Positions 29,858-42,680 are shown, counted from the first letter of the stretch. The stretch: DNA of 64,000 nucleotides from Homalodisca vitripennis (GCF_021130785.1 NC_060213.1:119355001-119419000); one strand, 5' to 3'. The notes: a model not told the origin generated them from the letters alone. A program made the numbers and translations.

Positions 29858-29935
29858 AAGATACCACAAATATCGATTTAACTTTACAGAATCTGACCTG
29901 ATGGTAGAACAAGTATAACACAATGCAATGTTATT
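29858..29935 (+). repeat. Dispersed repeat, copy B
   Basis: Second copy of the block at 28780-28860, sharing AGAATCTGA and GAACAAGTATAACACAATGC with small differences. Confidence 0.7.
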
Positions 29936-32900
29936 TGTACGTTGAAAATTGTTACACAGTTCATCACATTTGTTCTCTCCCACTTTACCTTCCAGTCCGT
30001 AGCAATGAAATATATGTACTTATAAATACCGGTACAGGGTGCAATAAAATTCTATTACATAAGCCTTAGCATATTATTCCATGTACCAACAGGGAGCTAA
30101 AAAGTAAATTAAACCTGTCGCTTATAGCTTATATGTATATTATATACTGGCCAATTTTATATCTATGTGTTAAAATTTGTATAATTAAATTTAATAATTT
30201 GTGTTATCATGTAAAAAGTTTGACAATCGTATTATATTTTAGGAAATTAAAAATTATAAACCTTACCTGTCTGGTCATCTTGAAACCTCATATAATATAA
30301 AATATTATTGTACATTAAGACTGCAATAAATATAATTGTAGAAATTTTGAGTTATATATCTTTACTATAAAAAAGCACAAACTCAAAACACATACAGACA
30401 GACATCCGGCAAAAAAGAGATAGACCATTGATTACAAATTACTTAAAATATGTACTAAAGTACAAATTCCATATAAAAAAAACAAATGTAGCATTTGAAT
30501 ATAAAATTTTAATACAATAATTTCAAATAGTTAACATGAAATAATTTATTACTAAATAATATAAAAAACTTTATATCACAAAATAAATAAATCCATATAT
30601 CGAAATAAATATAGACATTAAAACCTTTAGTAAATTAAAACTTTTATAAATCAAGTCAAACATCATTTATGATTAAAATTAATTTTATATCTATTTTCTG
30701 TGAAGTTATACAAAAACATAGGAAAAGTACCTACGTGGGCCTTGGCCTGTACGTAGATTCGAGAAAAAAACTTTAGGATTAGGATTTTTATTTTGAGCAG
30801 TATGTAAATTAATTTTAAAATTGAATAAATTATGGATATGACTTCTGATATCTGATAAATAGAAATATTGTAGAGAAAATAAACAAACCAAATAAAAATA
30901 ATAAGTGATTAAAAATAGCAAAATTACTAGTGAAAACGCGTTTTTTTCCTTTAGTTTAGAGAGGAGGAGGGAAAATCCTCTCAGTTAGTATATATCCGTG
31001 TGTATTGAACAGAGATAGGTGACTCGGCCTCCTCACTGCTGATAATAATCAAGAAACCCTTGAATTTTTCTTAAAAACCTCAAGAGAGGGTGAACCAAAC
31101 AGCTTTAACTTTCTGAAGCAATTATAATAATTTCTATATAAAATATGAGCTAGATAAAAACTGTTCGTTGTCACAAATTATTTGTTTGAAGAATAGTGTT
31201 ATTTCCGACTATATTTGCATATGTTATGTTATTAAAAAATGTAGGATTATAAAACAAATTAAGCAAAAATGTTTCTAAAAATAGATAAATACGTTTTAAT
31301 TTAAAAAATTAATTTGCAGAATTCCGGATTCTTGAACAATAAATCAGAGAGATGTCTCCTAAATTTCGCAATACCAGCTTTTAGAATATCTGTCAGAACT
31401 ATAGGTTAACTTTTATATGTGACGGAAAAGCAACCCCCCGAAGCTATAATGCTAGAAAATAAGTGAGTTTACTTTCTTCAAAATTCAAAATGCCATTTAA
31501 TTGTTTAAAAGCAAATATATACTTTCTTGAAAAATTTTGTAATTACATAATCTATCCATTTCATTCGAGAATCAACTCAACACCCCAATATTTGTATGAC
31601 TGCACTTTCTACAGAAGTAGAGGTCTGAAAGGAAGAAAATATTCAGTACAATTCGTTGTGGAGTGTTTCTGACAAGTTCTTACACTAGCAATAAATGTAT
31701 TTATGGAGAAAGCGGGTGTATTTTAAATTAATTTTTACAGTTGGTCATTTCAATGTATAATATGTCTCAATACAAAATTTATTTACTGCTTTTCTTTTAA
31801 ATTGAATACTTGGTTCCTTTTGTAAGTATAAATATTATAAGTTTATAAAATATGTTCAAATCTTTGTAGTTTTGTGTGACATATCAAATCTTTTCATCCC
31901 TATTCATAAATTAAATCCATCTCGATAATGTTAATGGCCATAGTGACAGAGCTGAGAAGACATACGATGCTAACGATACCAGGGAGTGAATCCTTGTGTT
32001 GTTATCAAACGACACATTTTCAAGATGATTTTGAAATTTACCTGCCAGTTTTTTGGTAGAATCAGACCCAGAGAGAGATAATATTGCTTGTACGATGTAT
32101 TAACGTTACAACATACGCTCATTTGTTAGAGGTTCTAACTTATGGAAGTGCTAAAACCCCAAAATTTAGAGCCATTTATAATAATAAAATAAGATGTGGG
32201 CACTAAAAATGAGTTTTAACAATGATTACAAGAAATGCTCAAAAATGCTGTATTACCTCTGTAATCTAAGCGCTCTTTACTATAAGTTTTTCACTCTGCG
32301 TTTTTTTTACTCTACACTGATCTCTTATCTATCCGTCTCTGTACGTTATCTCTACGATACGCTGCTTTCTACTCTACGCTCTCTTTGTTCTACGCTCAAT
32401 TTACTCTACTCTGCTCTCTATCTTCGCACTTAAAAGGATTTTTTGTCATGCACTCTTTTTGTTGATTATGAGACTTCATTTCTAGTGTGCAGAGATCTAA
32501 ATATTACTCCATGCCCACCACTGACTGTGGTAGAGCTTCATTTACACGGACGTGTAAGAAATGCCGCAGAAGTTGTGACGTGTCTTTTCTCAACACAACC
32601 CTTTACTGTTAAGAATGACACGTATCGCATACCCTAGATGAGCCCAATCAAGCGGGGATTCGATCCAGGGGTCTAAATTTCATTCTTTTGGATTATGCAT
32701 GTCAGTTGGGTTCAGATATATTGCTATCACCTAAGGTGGTGGTAACGTTCAAGCATTTAGTAAATCATCATTACCCAACTGGCCTTGAAAAAATTAAGAA
32801 TTTGAAATAAAATGATGTTGATAAATAAGATATTTACTATCATCAATTAAAGAAAACACAAAAGCGTAACTACCTAGATCTCTATCTAATTCAAAGCCAC

Positions 32901-33059
32901 CTCAAATCGCAACACACTGTATGTTATGTAAAATAGTATGAGCAAAAGTAATATCAACACTAAGAACAATATATAATGTTTAGTCAGTATCGTATTAACA
33001 AAGATTAAGTAAGAAAAGTGTAAGAGAAATAATAATAGACCCAGAGCAATAATCTATTT

Positions 33060-34830
33060 GTTAGGTCCGTATTGCACGAACATAGGTTAAGTAAGATCGT
33101 AAGTAAAGTAAAGAACCAATAACCAATTTAAAGGTTAGGTCCGTATTGCACGAACATAGATTAAGTAAGATAGTAAGTAAAGTAAAGAACCAATAATACC
33201 GATAAACAATTAATTGAAAGGTTAGGTCCGTATTGCACGAACATAAATTAAGTAAGATAGTAAGTAAAGTAAAGAACCACTAATCCTAAATTTAAAGGTT
33301 AGGTCCGTATCGCACGAACAGAGATTAAGAAAGATAGTAAGTAAAGTAAAGAACCAATAATACCGATAAACAATTTAAAGGTTAGGTCCATATTGCACGA
33401 ACATAGATTAAGTAAGATAGTGAGTAAAGTAAAGAGCCAATAATACCAATAACCGATTTAAAGGTTAGGTCCGTATTGCACGAACATAGATTAAGTATGA
33501 TAGTAAGTTAAGTAAAGAACCAATAATACCAATAAACAATTTAAAGGTTAGGTCCGTATCGCACGAACATAGATTAAGTAAGATAGTAAGTGAAGTAAAG
33601 AGCCAATAATACCAATAAACAATTTAAAGGTTAGGTCCGTATTGCACGAACATAGATTAAGTAAGATAGTAAGTAAAGTAAAGAACCACTAATCCTAAAT
33701 TTAAAGGATAGGTCCGTATCGCACGAACATAGATTAAGTAAGATAGTAAGTAAAGTAAAGAGCCAATAATACCAATAACCAATTTAAAGGTTAGGTCCGT
33801 ATTGCACGAACATAGATTAAGTAAGATAGTAAGTAAAGTAAAGAACCAATAATACCGATAAACAATTTAAAGGTTAGGTCCGTATTGCACGAACATAGAT
33901 TAAGTAAGATAGTAAGTAAAGTAAAGAGCCAATAATACCAATAACCAATTTAAAGGTTATTTCCGTATTGCACGAACATAGATTAAGTAAGATAGTGAGT
34001 AAAGTAAAGAGCCAATAATACCAATAACCAATTTAAAGGTTAGGTCCGTATTGCACGGACATAGTTTAAGTAAGATAGTAAGTAAAGTAAAGAACCACTA
34101 ATCCTAAATTTAAAGGTTATGTCCATATTGCACGAACATAGATTAAGTAAGATAGTATGTAAAGTAAAGAGCCAATAATACCAATAACCAATTTAAAGGT
34201 TATTTCCGTATTGCACGAACATAGATTAAGTAAGATAGTAAGTAAAGTAAAGAACCACTAATCCTAAATTTAAAGGTGAGGTCTGTATCGCACGAACATA
34301 GATTAAGTAAGATAGTAAGTAAAGTAAAGAGCCAATAATACCAATAACCAATTTAAAGGTTAGGTCCGTATTGCACGAACATAGATTAAGTAAGATAGTA
34401 AGTAAAGTAAAGAACCAATAATACCGATAAACAATTTAAAGGTTAGGTCCGTATTGCACAGACATAGATTAAGTAAGATAGTATGTAAAGAGCCAATAAT
34501 ACCAATAACCAATTTAAAGGTTATTTCCGTATTGCACGAACATAGATTAAGTAAGATAGTGAGTAAAGTAAAGAGCCAATAATACCAATAACCAATTTAA
34601 AGGTTAGGTCCGTATTGCACGAACATAGTTTAAGTAAGATAGTAAGTAAAGTAAAGAACCACTAATCCTAAATTTAAAGGTTACGTCCGTATTGCACGAA
34701 CATAGATTAAGTAAGATAGTATGTAAAGAGCCAATAATACCAATAACCAATTTAAAGGTTATTTCCGTATTGCACGAACATAGATTAAGTAAGATAGTAA
34801 GTAAAGGAAAAGAATACCAAGAATAATACG
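33060..34830 (+). repeat. Tandem array of about 22 units, 77 or 83 bp each
   Basis: The core GTCCGTATTGCACGAACATA recurs near 33065, 33138, 33226, 33303, 33386, 33469, 33552, 33635, 33712, 33795, 33878, 33961, 34044, 34121, 34204, 34281, 34364, 34447, 34525, 34608, 34685 and 34763. Most spacings are exactly 83, others 77 or 78, and the first two differ (73 and 88). Two tail types alternate: a 77-bp unit ending ACCACTAATCCTAAATTTAAA, and 83-bp units ending in AATACCGATAAACAATTT or AATACCAATAACCAATTT. A decayed core (CGTCCGTATCTCACGAAC) appears outside the array near 34950. No coding frame. Confidence 0.95.
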
Positions 34831-34939
34831 TTATAAATAAATTTCGTGTGGCACAACATATAAAAACGATACAGAATATTAATGAAAGGTTAATTAAGAT
34901 AAGTATAGTAATTGAAGTAATATATTACCAATAGCGAGA

Positions 34940-35220
34940 AGTAATCGATACGTCCGTATCTCACGAACAAGTCGGCAGGAGTGAGGTTAAGATCGCAGCG
35001 CAGTGTACGTCTTATCATCGTGATAGGATGGTGTAGACTGACTTCTCGCTCCTCTGCTGGTCGGTCCGTCTGACGAGTTTGCGTTGGAGCGCATGCGCGA
35101 CTTATCGTTCATGCCGCAACCCGTCAAGCGGCGAACATGTCGTGGCACGATAGCTGAGGCGAACTTGTTTCATCTCGATCCCGTTAATCATTTTTGACGG
35201 GAAAACTAATCCCACAATAA
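34940..35220. promoter_or_regulatory. CpG-containing, promoter-like patch with a perfect NRF1-type palindrome
   Basis: This interval is clearly richer in G+C and CpG than the kilobases around it and holds GCGCATGCGC at 35089-35098, which matches the consensus for NRF1-type factors. It sits just after the 22-copy array and contains one decayed array core. No coding frame or clear downstream gene was found, so this may be a promoter, an untranslated first exon, or the body of the mobile element that carries the array. Confidence 0.3.
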
Positions 35221-37064
35221 ATCTTGAATGGACGACCCAAGATAATAAAAAAAATACACTGTACATTTTAGTACCTCACAAAGTGTTTGCATGGAGAATA
35301 CTCTGTAGCGTGGAGGAATTGATTCCAACTACTTATTTGGAGATATCTCCAGATAAATGTAGCTTTTGTACGAGGCCAAGCTTATTTTTTATATTTACAG
35401 GATGTCCTTTAAAGGTTTCTGGTCGCAAAAGTGAAGCATTTCTTATGACAGATATTTCCTACAGTAATCCACTAATAAGTTAAGGCCATAGCGTACGACA
35501 TCGATTTAGTTGCAATTAAACTATACAGTAATGCGTATTTAATCAATTAAACTACTCATAATGCGAAACTGAGTGCAGCAATTAATACTTAGTAAGGAAT
35601 CTGTTATTATTAAATGTCTATCGAGAACACTCTCTAATTACCACGTAAGAAAATGAGATCCTTTTTTAACTAAACAAGGGATAAAATAGTGTTTAAAATA
35701 TTTCCTACAACAATAGTCAGTTTTACAATGTTTATCTTTTAGAAGAATTTCAATTATGTAACTTGTAAGATCATAAAGAAGAAAAGCTTTGTGTAGCAGA
35801 TTGAAAGCTTATTTAGTTAATTGAAAAACTTTGTCATGGAAATTATAGATTGGTGTTTGAAAACTAGACCCTATAAAAGAGGATTTATCCAAACGCTTGT
35901 CAAGAAATCATTATTTTTATATAACTTTGTCAAACTTTTCAAACGCAATATCTAACTTTCGTCAAATACTACAAATAAATGTACGATATATGTTACGCAA
36001 TCACCTTACCACAGTGTTTAAGTCTTAATCCCGCTCGTTGTATAATACACGCACATACATTCCTTTTTGTCTTTGTATACAGAGTGTCCTCGTACATCAG
36101 TCCAATATCTATTACCAAATAAATTGTAAAGCTACTAAATACAAGTCATGCAAGAGTCAAAATTAGTTTAAACTGTTTCAATTTAGTTAAAATTACCAAT
36201 AATATATTGTTTTGTTCACAACTAATACATTAACTAAAAATATCTTATTGTACATGCTAAAACAATTTTAGCAATACTTAAGAGTACAATACCCAAACAT
36301 AAACCGAATTAAATACAAATGGGAACAATAACCAAACCAATATATAAAAATTATTTTTTACCATCAGTTCTTTCAAAGGGAAATAAACCACTCAGTTGAA
36401 AGAGTAAGTAATTTTACTTGTAGAGAGTTAGGTACGTTATATCTTAAGCAAAAAGCTAACATAGCAATTAAATGTAATAAAATTACATTTAGTAATGTGT
36501 TAAAATAAAAATGTAAGCTGTACTTTATTTTATAAACAAATTTGTCAAATAACAATAATTAGGCTGCATCATTCCTCTGTAAATTTTAAAAATCTGTCTT
36601 AAATTTACTACGGATAATGCAGGGATCAATAATTTAAAATTAAAGTAATTCCCTCTTCCCAACCTATTCATTATGAATGCTGTAATGTTTGCTTTAAATA
36701 TTAAACCAAAATCTGGGAACCACGCGTTCGAATGTAGTCAGTGAACATACACAAACCAGCGATTCAGAAACAGACACAATTATATAACCTCCTCTTATTT
36801 TAAAGTCGCTTAAAAAGTGTAAAATTGAATAGTCTAAAAATGATTAATAAGCAATAACTTTAAATACCACACGAGCACCTTTTTATTTTCTTTAAACCAA
36901 TGCAAAACAAAGAATATATCTTTTGTGATCTCGGGCCACAAGATCAAGGTAGATGTCCGTCTTAATTCACAAGGAACTTGATCTTTTGACTCTTTAGGGA
37001 ACTGAATTACTTTTTTCTAAAAGCCTGTAGGTTCTTTGTGTACACCGGCTTTAAGCAATGTACA
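35221..37064. other. No gene seen
   Basis: Short frames (35283-35483, 36373-36555) are unsupported. No repeat or RNA gene was recognised. Confidence 0.5.
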
Positions 37065-37600
37065 TTGCTCAGCCTATATAGTTTACAGACTACATAACAT
37101 GTATAGTCTACTAGTTATTAACTACATATCATATATTGACTACTAGTTAACAGACTACACAGCAAATATAGCCTACTAGTTAACAGACTAAATAACCTAT
37201 ATTGCCTACTAGTTAACAGATTACATACCTTGTATTGTCTACTAATTAACAAAAAAATAGCCTATATTGCTTAATAACTAACAATCTAGCCTTTCTTTTC
37301 TAATACTTAACAGACAAAATAGCCTCTATAGTCTACTATTTAACAGAGAAAACATAGCTTTCTATAGTTTAAGGGTAACAGACAACATAGTCTTGTACAG
37401 TCTATTAGGTAACAGACAACTTAGTCTGTATAGCCTAATACTTAACAGACAACATAGTCTGTATAATCTACTAGTTAACAGACAACATAGTCTATATTGC
37501 CTAATACCTAACAGATTGCATAGTCCATGTTGCCTACTAGTTAACAGACTACATAGCCTATACAGCCTAATACTTAACAAACTACAAAGCCTACACAACT
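37065..37600. repeat. Tandem array with a period of about 39 bp
   Basis: The motif CTACTAGTTAACAGACTACA, with TATATAGCCTA or TGTATAGTCTA, recurs about every 38-40 bases across some 530 bases, giving around 13 diverged units. Because 39 is a multiple of three, stop-free frames persist on both strands (RLCSLL- and LYSLI-type repeats). These are by-products and not evidence of a gene. Confidence 0.9.
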
Positions 37601-37619
37601 CCAGTCTCCGAAAGTTTCA

Positions 37620-38790
37620 AGCTTTTGGGACAATGACCTGAGCCTGGTAAGGCCCTTAGCCTCTGCGACTTTTTGGCGTCCAGAGGCCTTCAGCTTATAC
37701 ATTTACCGTAACCCTTCTAACTACACATAACACACCGGGTCTTATGTTTATATTTATTTTATGCTTATTTCTTCACGGAATCACCTTTTTACAATATAGG
37801 ACAATACAATGCAATTATGGCTGTTTGACAGTAAGTTAAAGCTAACATCGAGTTAGGCTAATAATAAAAATAATGCTAAGTAAAGAATAACATAATTAGA
37901 CTAATGACATGCAAATCAATGATAAAAAGTAAATAACAACGGGTAATAGTATTCTAACAACTCAAAAAAACAAATAATAAATAAACATAACAACAGCCAT
38001 GTAATTATGCTGTATGACTAGAGTTAATATCAGCTGATTATAAGCAACAATTCATTTGGAATGAATGACTTAAGACTATCAAATTACTGGTACAACAAAC
38101 AGACGAAGAATACGAAATTTAAATTCATAACAGTATCAGCCATACTAGATTATAGGCAAAAGGAGATCAACAGTAAGTCATATAATTAATAATAATAATC
38201 CACTAGACAGACAATGAATCAGATACATTCAAATAAAACTCAATAAAAGAAAGAATAATTAAAATACTATTGCTACTAATATTAATACTGACTGCTAATA
38301 ATAAAAAAATATCAGTCGTGATAAATCACAAATCTGTATTTTCTTGAGGCTTCATTTAAAATATTCACGGGAATCCATGGAAAAAGTCCATCCTGTTTGC
38401 TACCTAACTACCAGCCAGTAGAATATGCCACTGCGGTAAGAATATTGCGTTGGCATAAACCTCCTCCGTTGGCATACTGATCTCGATCTTGTGCCTCTAG
38501 AGACGATAAAGTCAACATCGCAGAATAACTTGGGGCAATCCAGGTAACCATTTATCAACCTGAATAGGAACATTAAGTCCATAACACTTTGTCTTGCTTG
38601 CAGTGATTTAATTACAAATCTTTCTCTAATCACCTCAGAAGGTACACCATAGTATGGATAGCCCAATTTGACACCCAACATTCTAACAAAACGTCCAGGA
38701 ACAAACGTCATCGTTCAGATATTGGCTACCTGAGTCCTCACTCTACATAGGGCAGACCAAATACTCACTATTTTTTTCTCGCTTTATTGA
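37620..38790 (-). pseudogene. LINE 3' remnant (C-terminus after reverse transcriptase, plus 3' region)
   Basis: The minus-strand frame 38711-38400 reads RFVRMLGVKLGYPYY..., then SVMDLMFLFRLINGYLDCP and FIVSRGTRSRSVCQRRR. This is the conserved block seen at the C-terminus of many insect non-LTR retrotransposon polyproteins (…FLYKLINGxIDCPELL…VPxxxTRSxxxF). Upstream, 38711-38790 reads SIWSALCRVRTQ before a stop, resembling the usual VWSP-type block. The frame ends at a stop near 38400. The 3' region may extend to a hairpin with arms GCCTCTG and CAGAGGC (37659-37665 and 37681-37687). RT and endonuclease parts are absent: 5'-truncated, as is usual for dead LINE copies. Confidence 0.7.
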
Positions 38791-40833
38791 ATAGCATTGG
38801 ATGAGTTATCTCTTTTTTAGTGCTTACAATCAAAGGCTATAGTCTTACAAGGCTCTTGAAGTCATAACCTTCCTTTTTAGATTTTTCATTTCTTGCCAAT
38901 GCATAATTGGAAAGCAGGAGGGAAAGGAATAACAACAGACTTAAAGTGTATGGTGAGGAAACTTGTTGGGTACTCATAACATTGAAACTTTAACAATCTA
39001 TAGATAATCATATGATTATCTCAGCGGCCACATGAGGTAATTCCATGGAGTAAACCAAATATGTTTTATTGTTTAGTAAGTCAATCAGACACTAGCTTAA
39101 GATTTTATCCCAAATATTCCCTTTCATTCGAATACACATTTATCACTTCCTGTATGTAATATAGTTGCTCTGTACTCACACCTAATGAAATAGATACAAT
39201 CTCTCCACACGTATGTTTCCTTCCTCCTAGCAATAATCTGCATGTGTTCACAGAGTGTGAACACAACGCCAAGTTTGTTCTGTACAAGAGTGTGTTTACA
39301 CAGTGGTTGTTACAACGCCAAGTTTGTTCACACTTCCCAGAACTTGTTCTACCTACTCTATGATCACAGATTAAATTTCGTTTTACTAAAAAGTCTTACT
39401 AAACTATAATATACGACATGGTTTTTGTAATTTTGATCATTTACATTTGTAAACATAATAAGGCATTCAGTGTTTTGAAGAGTGGACGACTAAAACCAGA
39501 AAATAAATCTCTCTTCATATGATCAAAGAGTTTAACTCCGGTTTTATGAAGTTAATATTCAATACAGTTTTATCAGTTCCAGAGAAAGGACTGTATTTTC
39601 TCAAGAATTGACAAATAATAAGACGTTCTTCAATAAGCTTGTTATCTGAGATACTGCTTTCTACCCTAGAGAACTCTTTCAACCGAACGTCTCACAATGT
39701 CTTATTTGTGGTCAGTTTATAAGATTATTGTAATTTTAAGGATAGATAATATGATATTATTACTTGTGCGTTAATATACAATGATTATTTTATTGTTATC
39801 GTGGCGTTAAATTTAGAATTATTAATTGTTTAAATAAATAAAAGAAGATATTTAATTTGTTTGACAAATACTAATCCAAACTATAACATTGATTCGTTCA
39901 CCCCCTTTTGATAATTTTACTAATTATATAATGACCTTGTCATCAAATAAGAAAAAAAAATTAATCTTGCACTGGCTGTAAAATAATCAGACTACCACTA
40001 GAATTGAATTACATTTTCAAGTTCTTCCATTAAAATTTAATTGTCTCTCTTTGTTGGCTACATGCAAATATTGCCAGCCGCATTTCGCAGAAAGAATGAA
40101 ATGTAGATTTAATTGTGACAGTTGAGAGAATTGTGCTGGAAACTGTTTTCCTACTGTGGTTAGGTGATTGTACCCAGAGGTTCTTAGTTACTTTTATTCA
40201 TAATTTGATTAGTGAGACAATATATTTCTTAAATAAATTGTTCAGTGTAATCTAATAATATAACTATTATAGCATTATATTTACTTGTTAAGTAATGTAG
40301 AGTGGTTTAACTTTTTCATTTGAGAATGAAACCAAATAAACAGAGGTGATACATATTGTATTGTAATGGTCAATTCCCAATGATCTCAGTAGCCGCCTAT
40401 AGGAAATCTGATAGACCATTCATCAATGTTCAAATGCATTATAAACATCAGTAAATAAATGGCAATGTAATAATAATAATATGCAAATAGTAAAATAAGC
40501 AGGCAATAAAATGTTAGCAAAGTAAATCAAATTGAAGGCAATAATTAATACTAATAGGTATAATAATATCACGTATATTATATTTGGTCACTGGAAACTT
40601 CACTCTTTTGTGGGCTCTACCATAGTGAGACTTAAGGCATTGAACTCCAACAAAAAGTTGCAAAAGCAGTGTAGAACGATTAAAAATATTAATTGAACTA
40701 ATACAACCATAACTAAACTATACTAGTGAAAATGTTTAGCAAAAATTAAGTATTTTTTGTTTAAATAACATCCGCTCGTACGAGTGTTGGTAACACTACT
40801 CAGTCGTGTAACCACAGAGAGCCTGTATCGAAT
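38791..40833. other. No gene seen
   Basis: A perfect 18-base direct repeat (ACAACGCCAAGTTTGTTC) lies at 39263-39280 and 39312-39329. The frame 39105-39287 is unsupported. Otherwise AT-rich and featureless. Confidence 0.5.
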
Positions 40834-41748
40834 GGACTTCTGACTAGAACCGTTACGACTATCCTGATGTGGAAGTCGTCAGTAGCGATTATGATTTCAT
40901 CCAAATCAAATTATATAAAAACCTGTTTATTGATGAATAATCGTTGCGCTTGTGACTCTATCTATCAACTGGTGAACATAGTTACTGCAACTGTTACATC
41001 AATAATATCAGTTAATGGACTTCTGACTAGAACCTTTACGACTATCCTGATGTGGAAGTCTTCAGTAGCGATTATGATTTCATCCAAATCAAATTATATT
41101 AAAACCTGTTTATTGAAGAATAATCGTTGCGCTCGTGACTCTATCTATCAACTGGTGAACATAGTTACTGCAACTGTTACATCAATAATATCAGTTAATG
41201 GACTTCTGACTAGAACCGTTACGACTATCCTGATGTGGAAGTCGTCAGTAGCGATTATGATTTCATCCAAATCAAATTATATTAAAACCTGTTTATTGAA
41301 GAATAATCGTTGCGCTCGTGACTCTATCTATCAACTGGTGAACATAGTTACTGCAACTGTTACATCAATAATATCAGTTAATGGACTTCTGACTAGAACC
41401 GTTACGACTATCCTGATGTGGAAGTCGTCAGTAGCGATTATGATTTCATCCAAATCAAATTATATTAAAACCTGTTTATTGAAGAATAATCGTTGCGCTC
41501 GTGACTCTATCTATCAACTGGTGAACATAGTTACTGCAACTGTTACATCAATAATATCAGTTAATGGACTTCTGACTAGAACCGTTACGACTATCCTGAT
41601 GTGGAAGTCGTCAGTAGCGATTATGATTTCATCCAAATCAAATTATATTAAAACCTGTTTATTGATGAATAATCGTTGCGCTTGTGACTCTATCTATCAA
41701 CTGGTGAACATAGTTACTGCATCTGTTACATCATTAATATCAGTTAAT
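40834..41748 (+). repeat. Five near-identical 183-bp tandem units
   Basis: GGACTTCTGACTAGAACC occurs at 40834, 41017, 41200, 41383 and 41566, a strict 183-bp period; after the fifth unit it reads GGACTTCATTATC. Units differ at only a few bases. The first and last share GATGAATAATCGTTGCGCTTG, while the middle three have GAAGAATAATCGTTGCGCTCG, so the array probably grew from an inner variant. 183 is 61 codons, so an open frame is kept through all units. Confidence 0.97.
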
Positions 41749-41811
41749 GGACTTCATTATCACGTGACAGAAGTCGTCTTGATTCAATTAATACGTCTTT
41801 ACCATGTTTAA
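40867..41811 (+). CDS. Repeat-encoded 314-codon frame (doubtful protein)
   Basis: The frame opens at an ATG at 40867, passes through five 61-codon units (each with WKSSVAIMISSKSNYIKTCL) and closes at 41809-41811 after 20-odd unique residues. There is no signal peptide, known domain or convincing membrane segment, although it is rich in Ile, Val, Thr and Ser. Changes between units include both silent and replacement differences. Since the unit length is a multiple of three, one stop-free unit is enough to explain the length, so protein coding is not required. No acceptor, TATA motif or poly-A signal was tied to it. Treat it as a repeat-derived frame unless transcripts show otherwise. Confidence 0.15.
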   Translation: MWKSSVAIMISSKSNYIKTCLLMNNRCACDSIYQLVNIVTATVTSIISVNGLLTRTFTTILMWKSSVAIMISSKSNYIKTCLLKNNRCARDSIYQLVNIVTATVTSIISVNGLLTRTVTTILMWKSSVAIMISSKSNYIKTCLLKNNRCARDSIYQLVNIVTATVTSIISVNGLLTRTVTTILMWKSSVAIMISSKSNYIKTCLLKNNRCARDSIYQLVNIVTATVTSIISVNGLLTRTVTTILMWKSSVAIMISSKSNYIKTCLLMNNRCACDSIYQLVNIVTASVTSLISVNGLHYHVTEVVLIQLIRLYHV

Positions 41812-42610
41812 TTTGGTTTGTCAAGTGTGGAGAACATAATGTCAGCTATAAGAACAGAAATGGGTTTCTACTATCTTATGATTTTAAGTGATTATCGAGT
41901 GAAATATCAAAGTTAAGTTCTATTTGACCGTCACTCGTTTCACAGCCTGTTGTTCTATCCCCCATAAAGATTGTAATGATTCTTTATGCCTCGTCTTGTT
42001 TACGCCGGTATTTGGCGAGTACGGCAAGTGGTGAGCTGGGGGTGATGTGGGTTATGTATTACTTTTAACAGTTGCAGTCTAAATGTTTACGTTCCTACAG
42101 ATTTAACTGCCATTAGGTTATAAATTAACCGTTTTATAATCGCCCGTCATCCGCACTCAGCTTTAACCGCAGAGACATTGTTTTATGTAACTTTATGTTT
42201 AAGGGCATTTTTATACCATCGCAACCAAAAGTTTATAGCTTCCCGAAGTATAAAAATGCAGTTTTGCCAAACGATTCTAGGAATTTTATGAATTCATATT
42301 TCTGTTCTTGATCATTTATATTTCACTTTTTAACTATTTCCAAACTTTAAGACTCCTGTTTAATCTTTACTGTACGCTAAATACAATTATGCTTTTCTCG
42401 TTTTTTTTTATAAATCGTGGTATATAATGTGCTACTCGAAGTATGTGTTTTTATTTCCACCAACGACTTTTCTTCTTGTTATTTACCAGACACCTTTCCT
42501 TTACTATTCATACTCTCAATCTAGTACAACCTTACCTGACCTAACAATCATCCCCTACTACGCAAGAATAGTCACTAGGGTAGATTTTAGATTTGACTTC
42601 GATTGCTAGA
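41749..42610. other. No gene seen
   Basis: AT-rich with one unsupported frame (42427-42609). Nothing recognised. Confidence 0.5.
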
Positions 42611-42680
42611 AGTTGACTACGAGCTCCTCATGCAGCAGCAGAATGGGGTGATCGCAAGTGGCGGAGAGAAAGAGTGGGGA
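42611..42680 (+). repeat. Inverted-repeat arm, left
   Basis: This 70-bp block, including GCAGCAGAATGGGGTGATCG and TGGCGGAGAGAAAGAGTGGG, recurs as its reverse complement at 43796-43866 with few differences. It is G+C-rich compared with its surroundings. Confidence 0.9.

Noticed and set aside
32281..32420. CTCTACG-type mini-repeat
   Set aside because: Irregular spacing and few copies; not a convincing array.
32410..32810. Possible 130-residue frameshifted protein
   Set aside because: Readable only by assuming a frameshift, with no recognised motif; left as unsupported.
33060..34830. CRISPR-like array (regular repeats with spacers)
   Set aside because: The whole 77/83-bp unit repeats, with no unique spacers; the context is eukaryotic and there are no cas genes.
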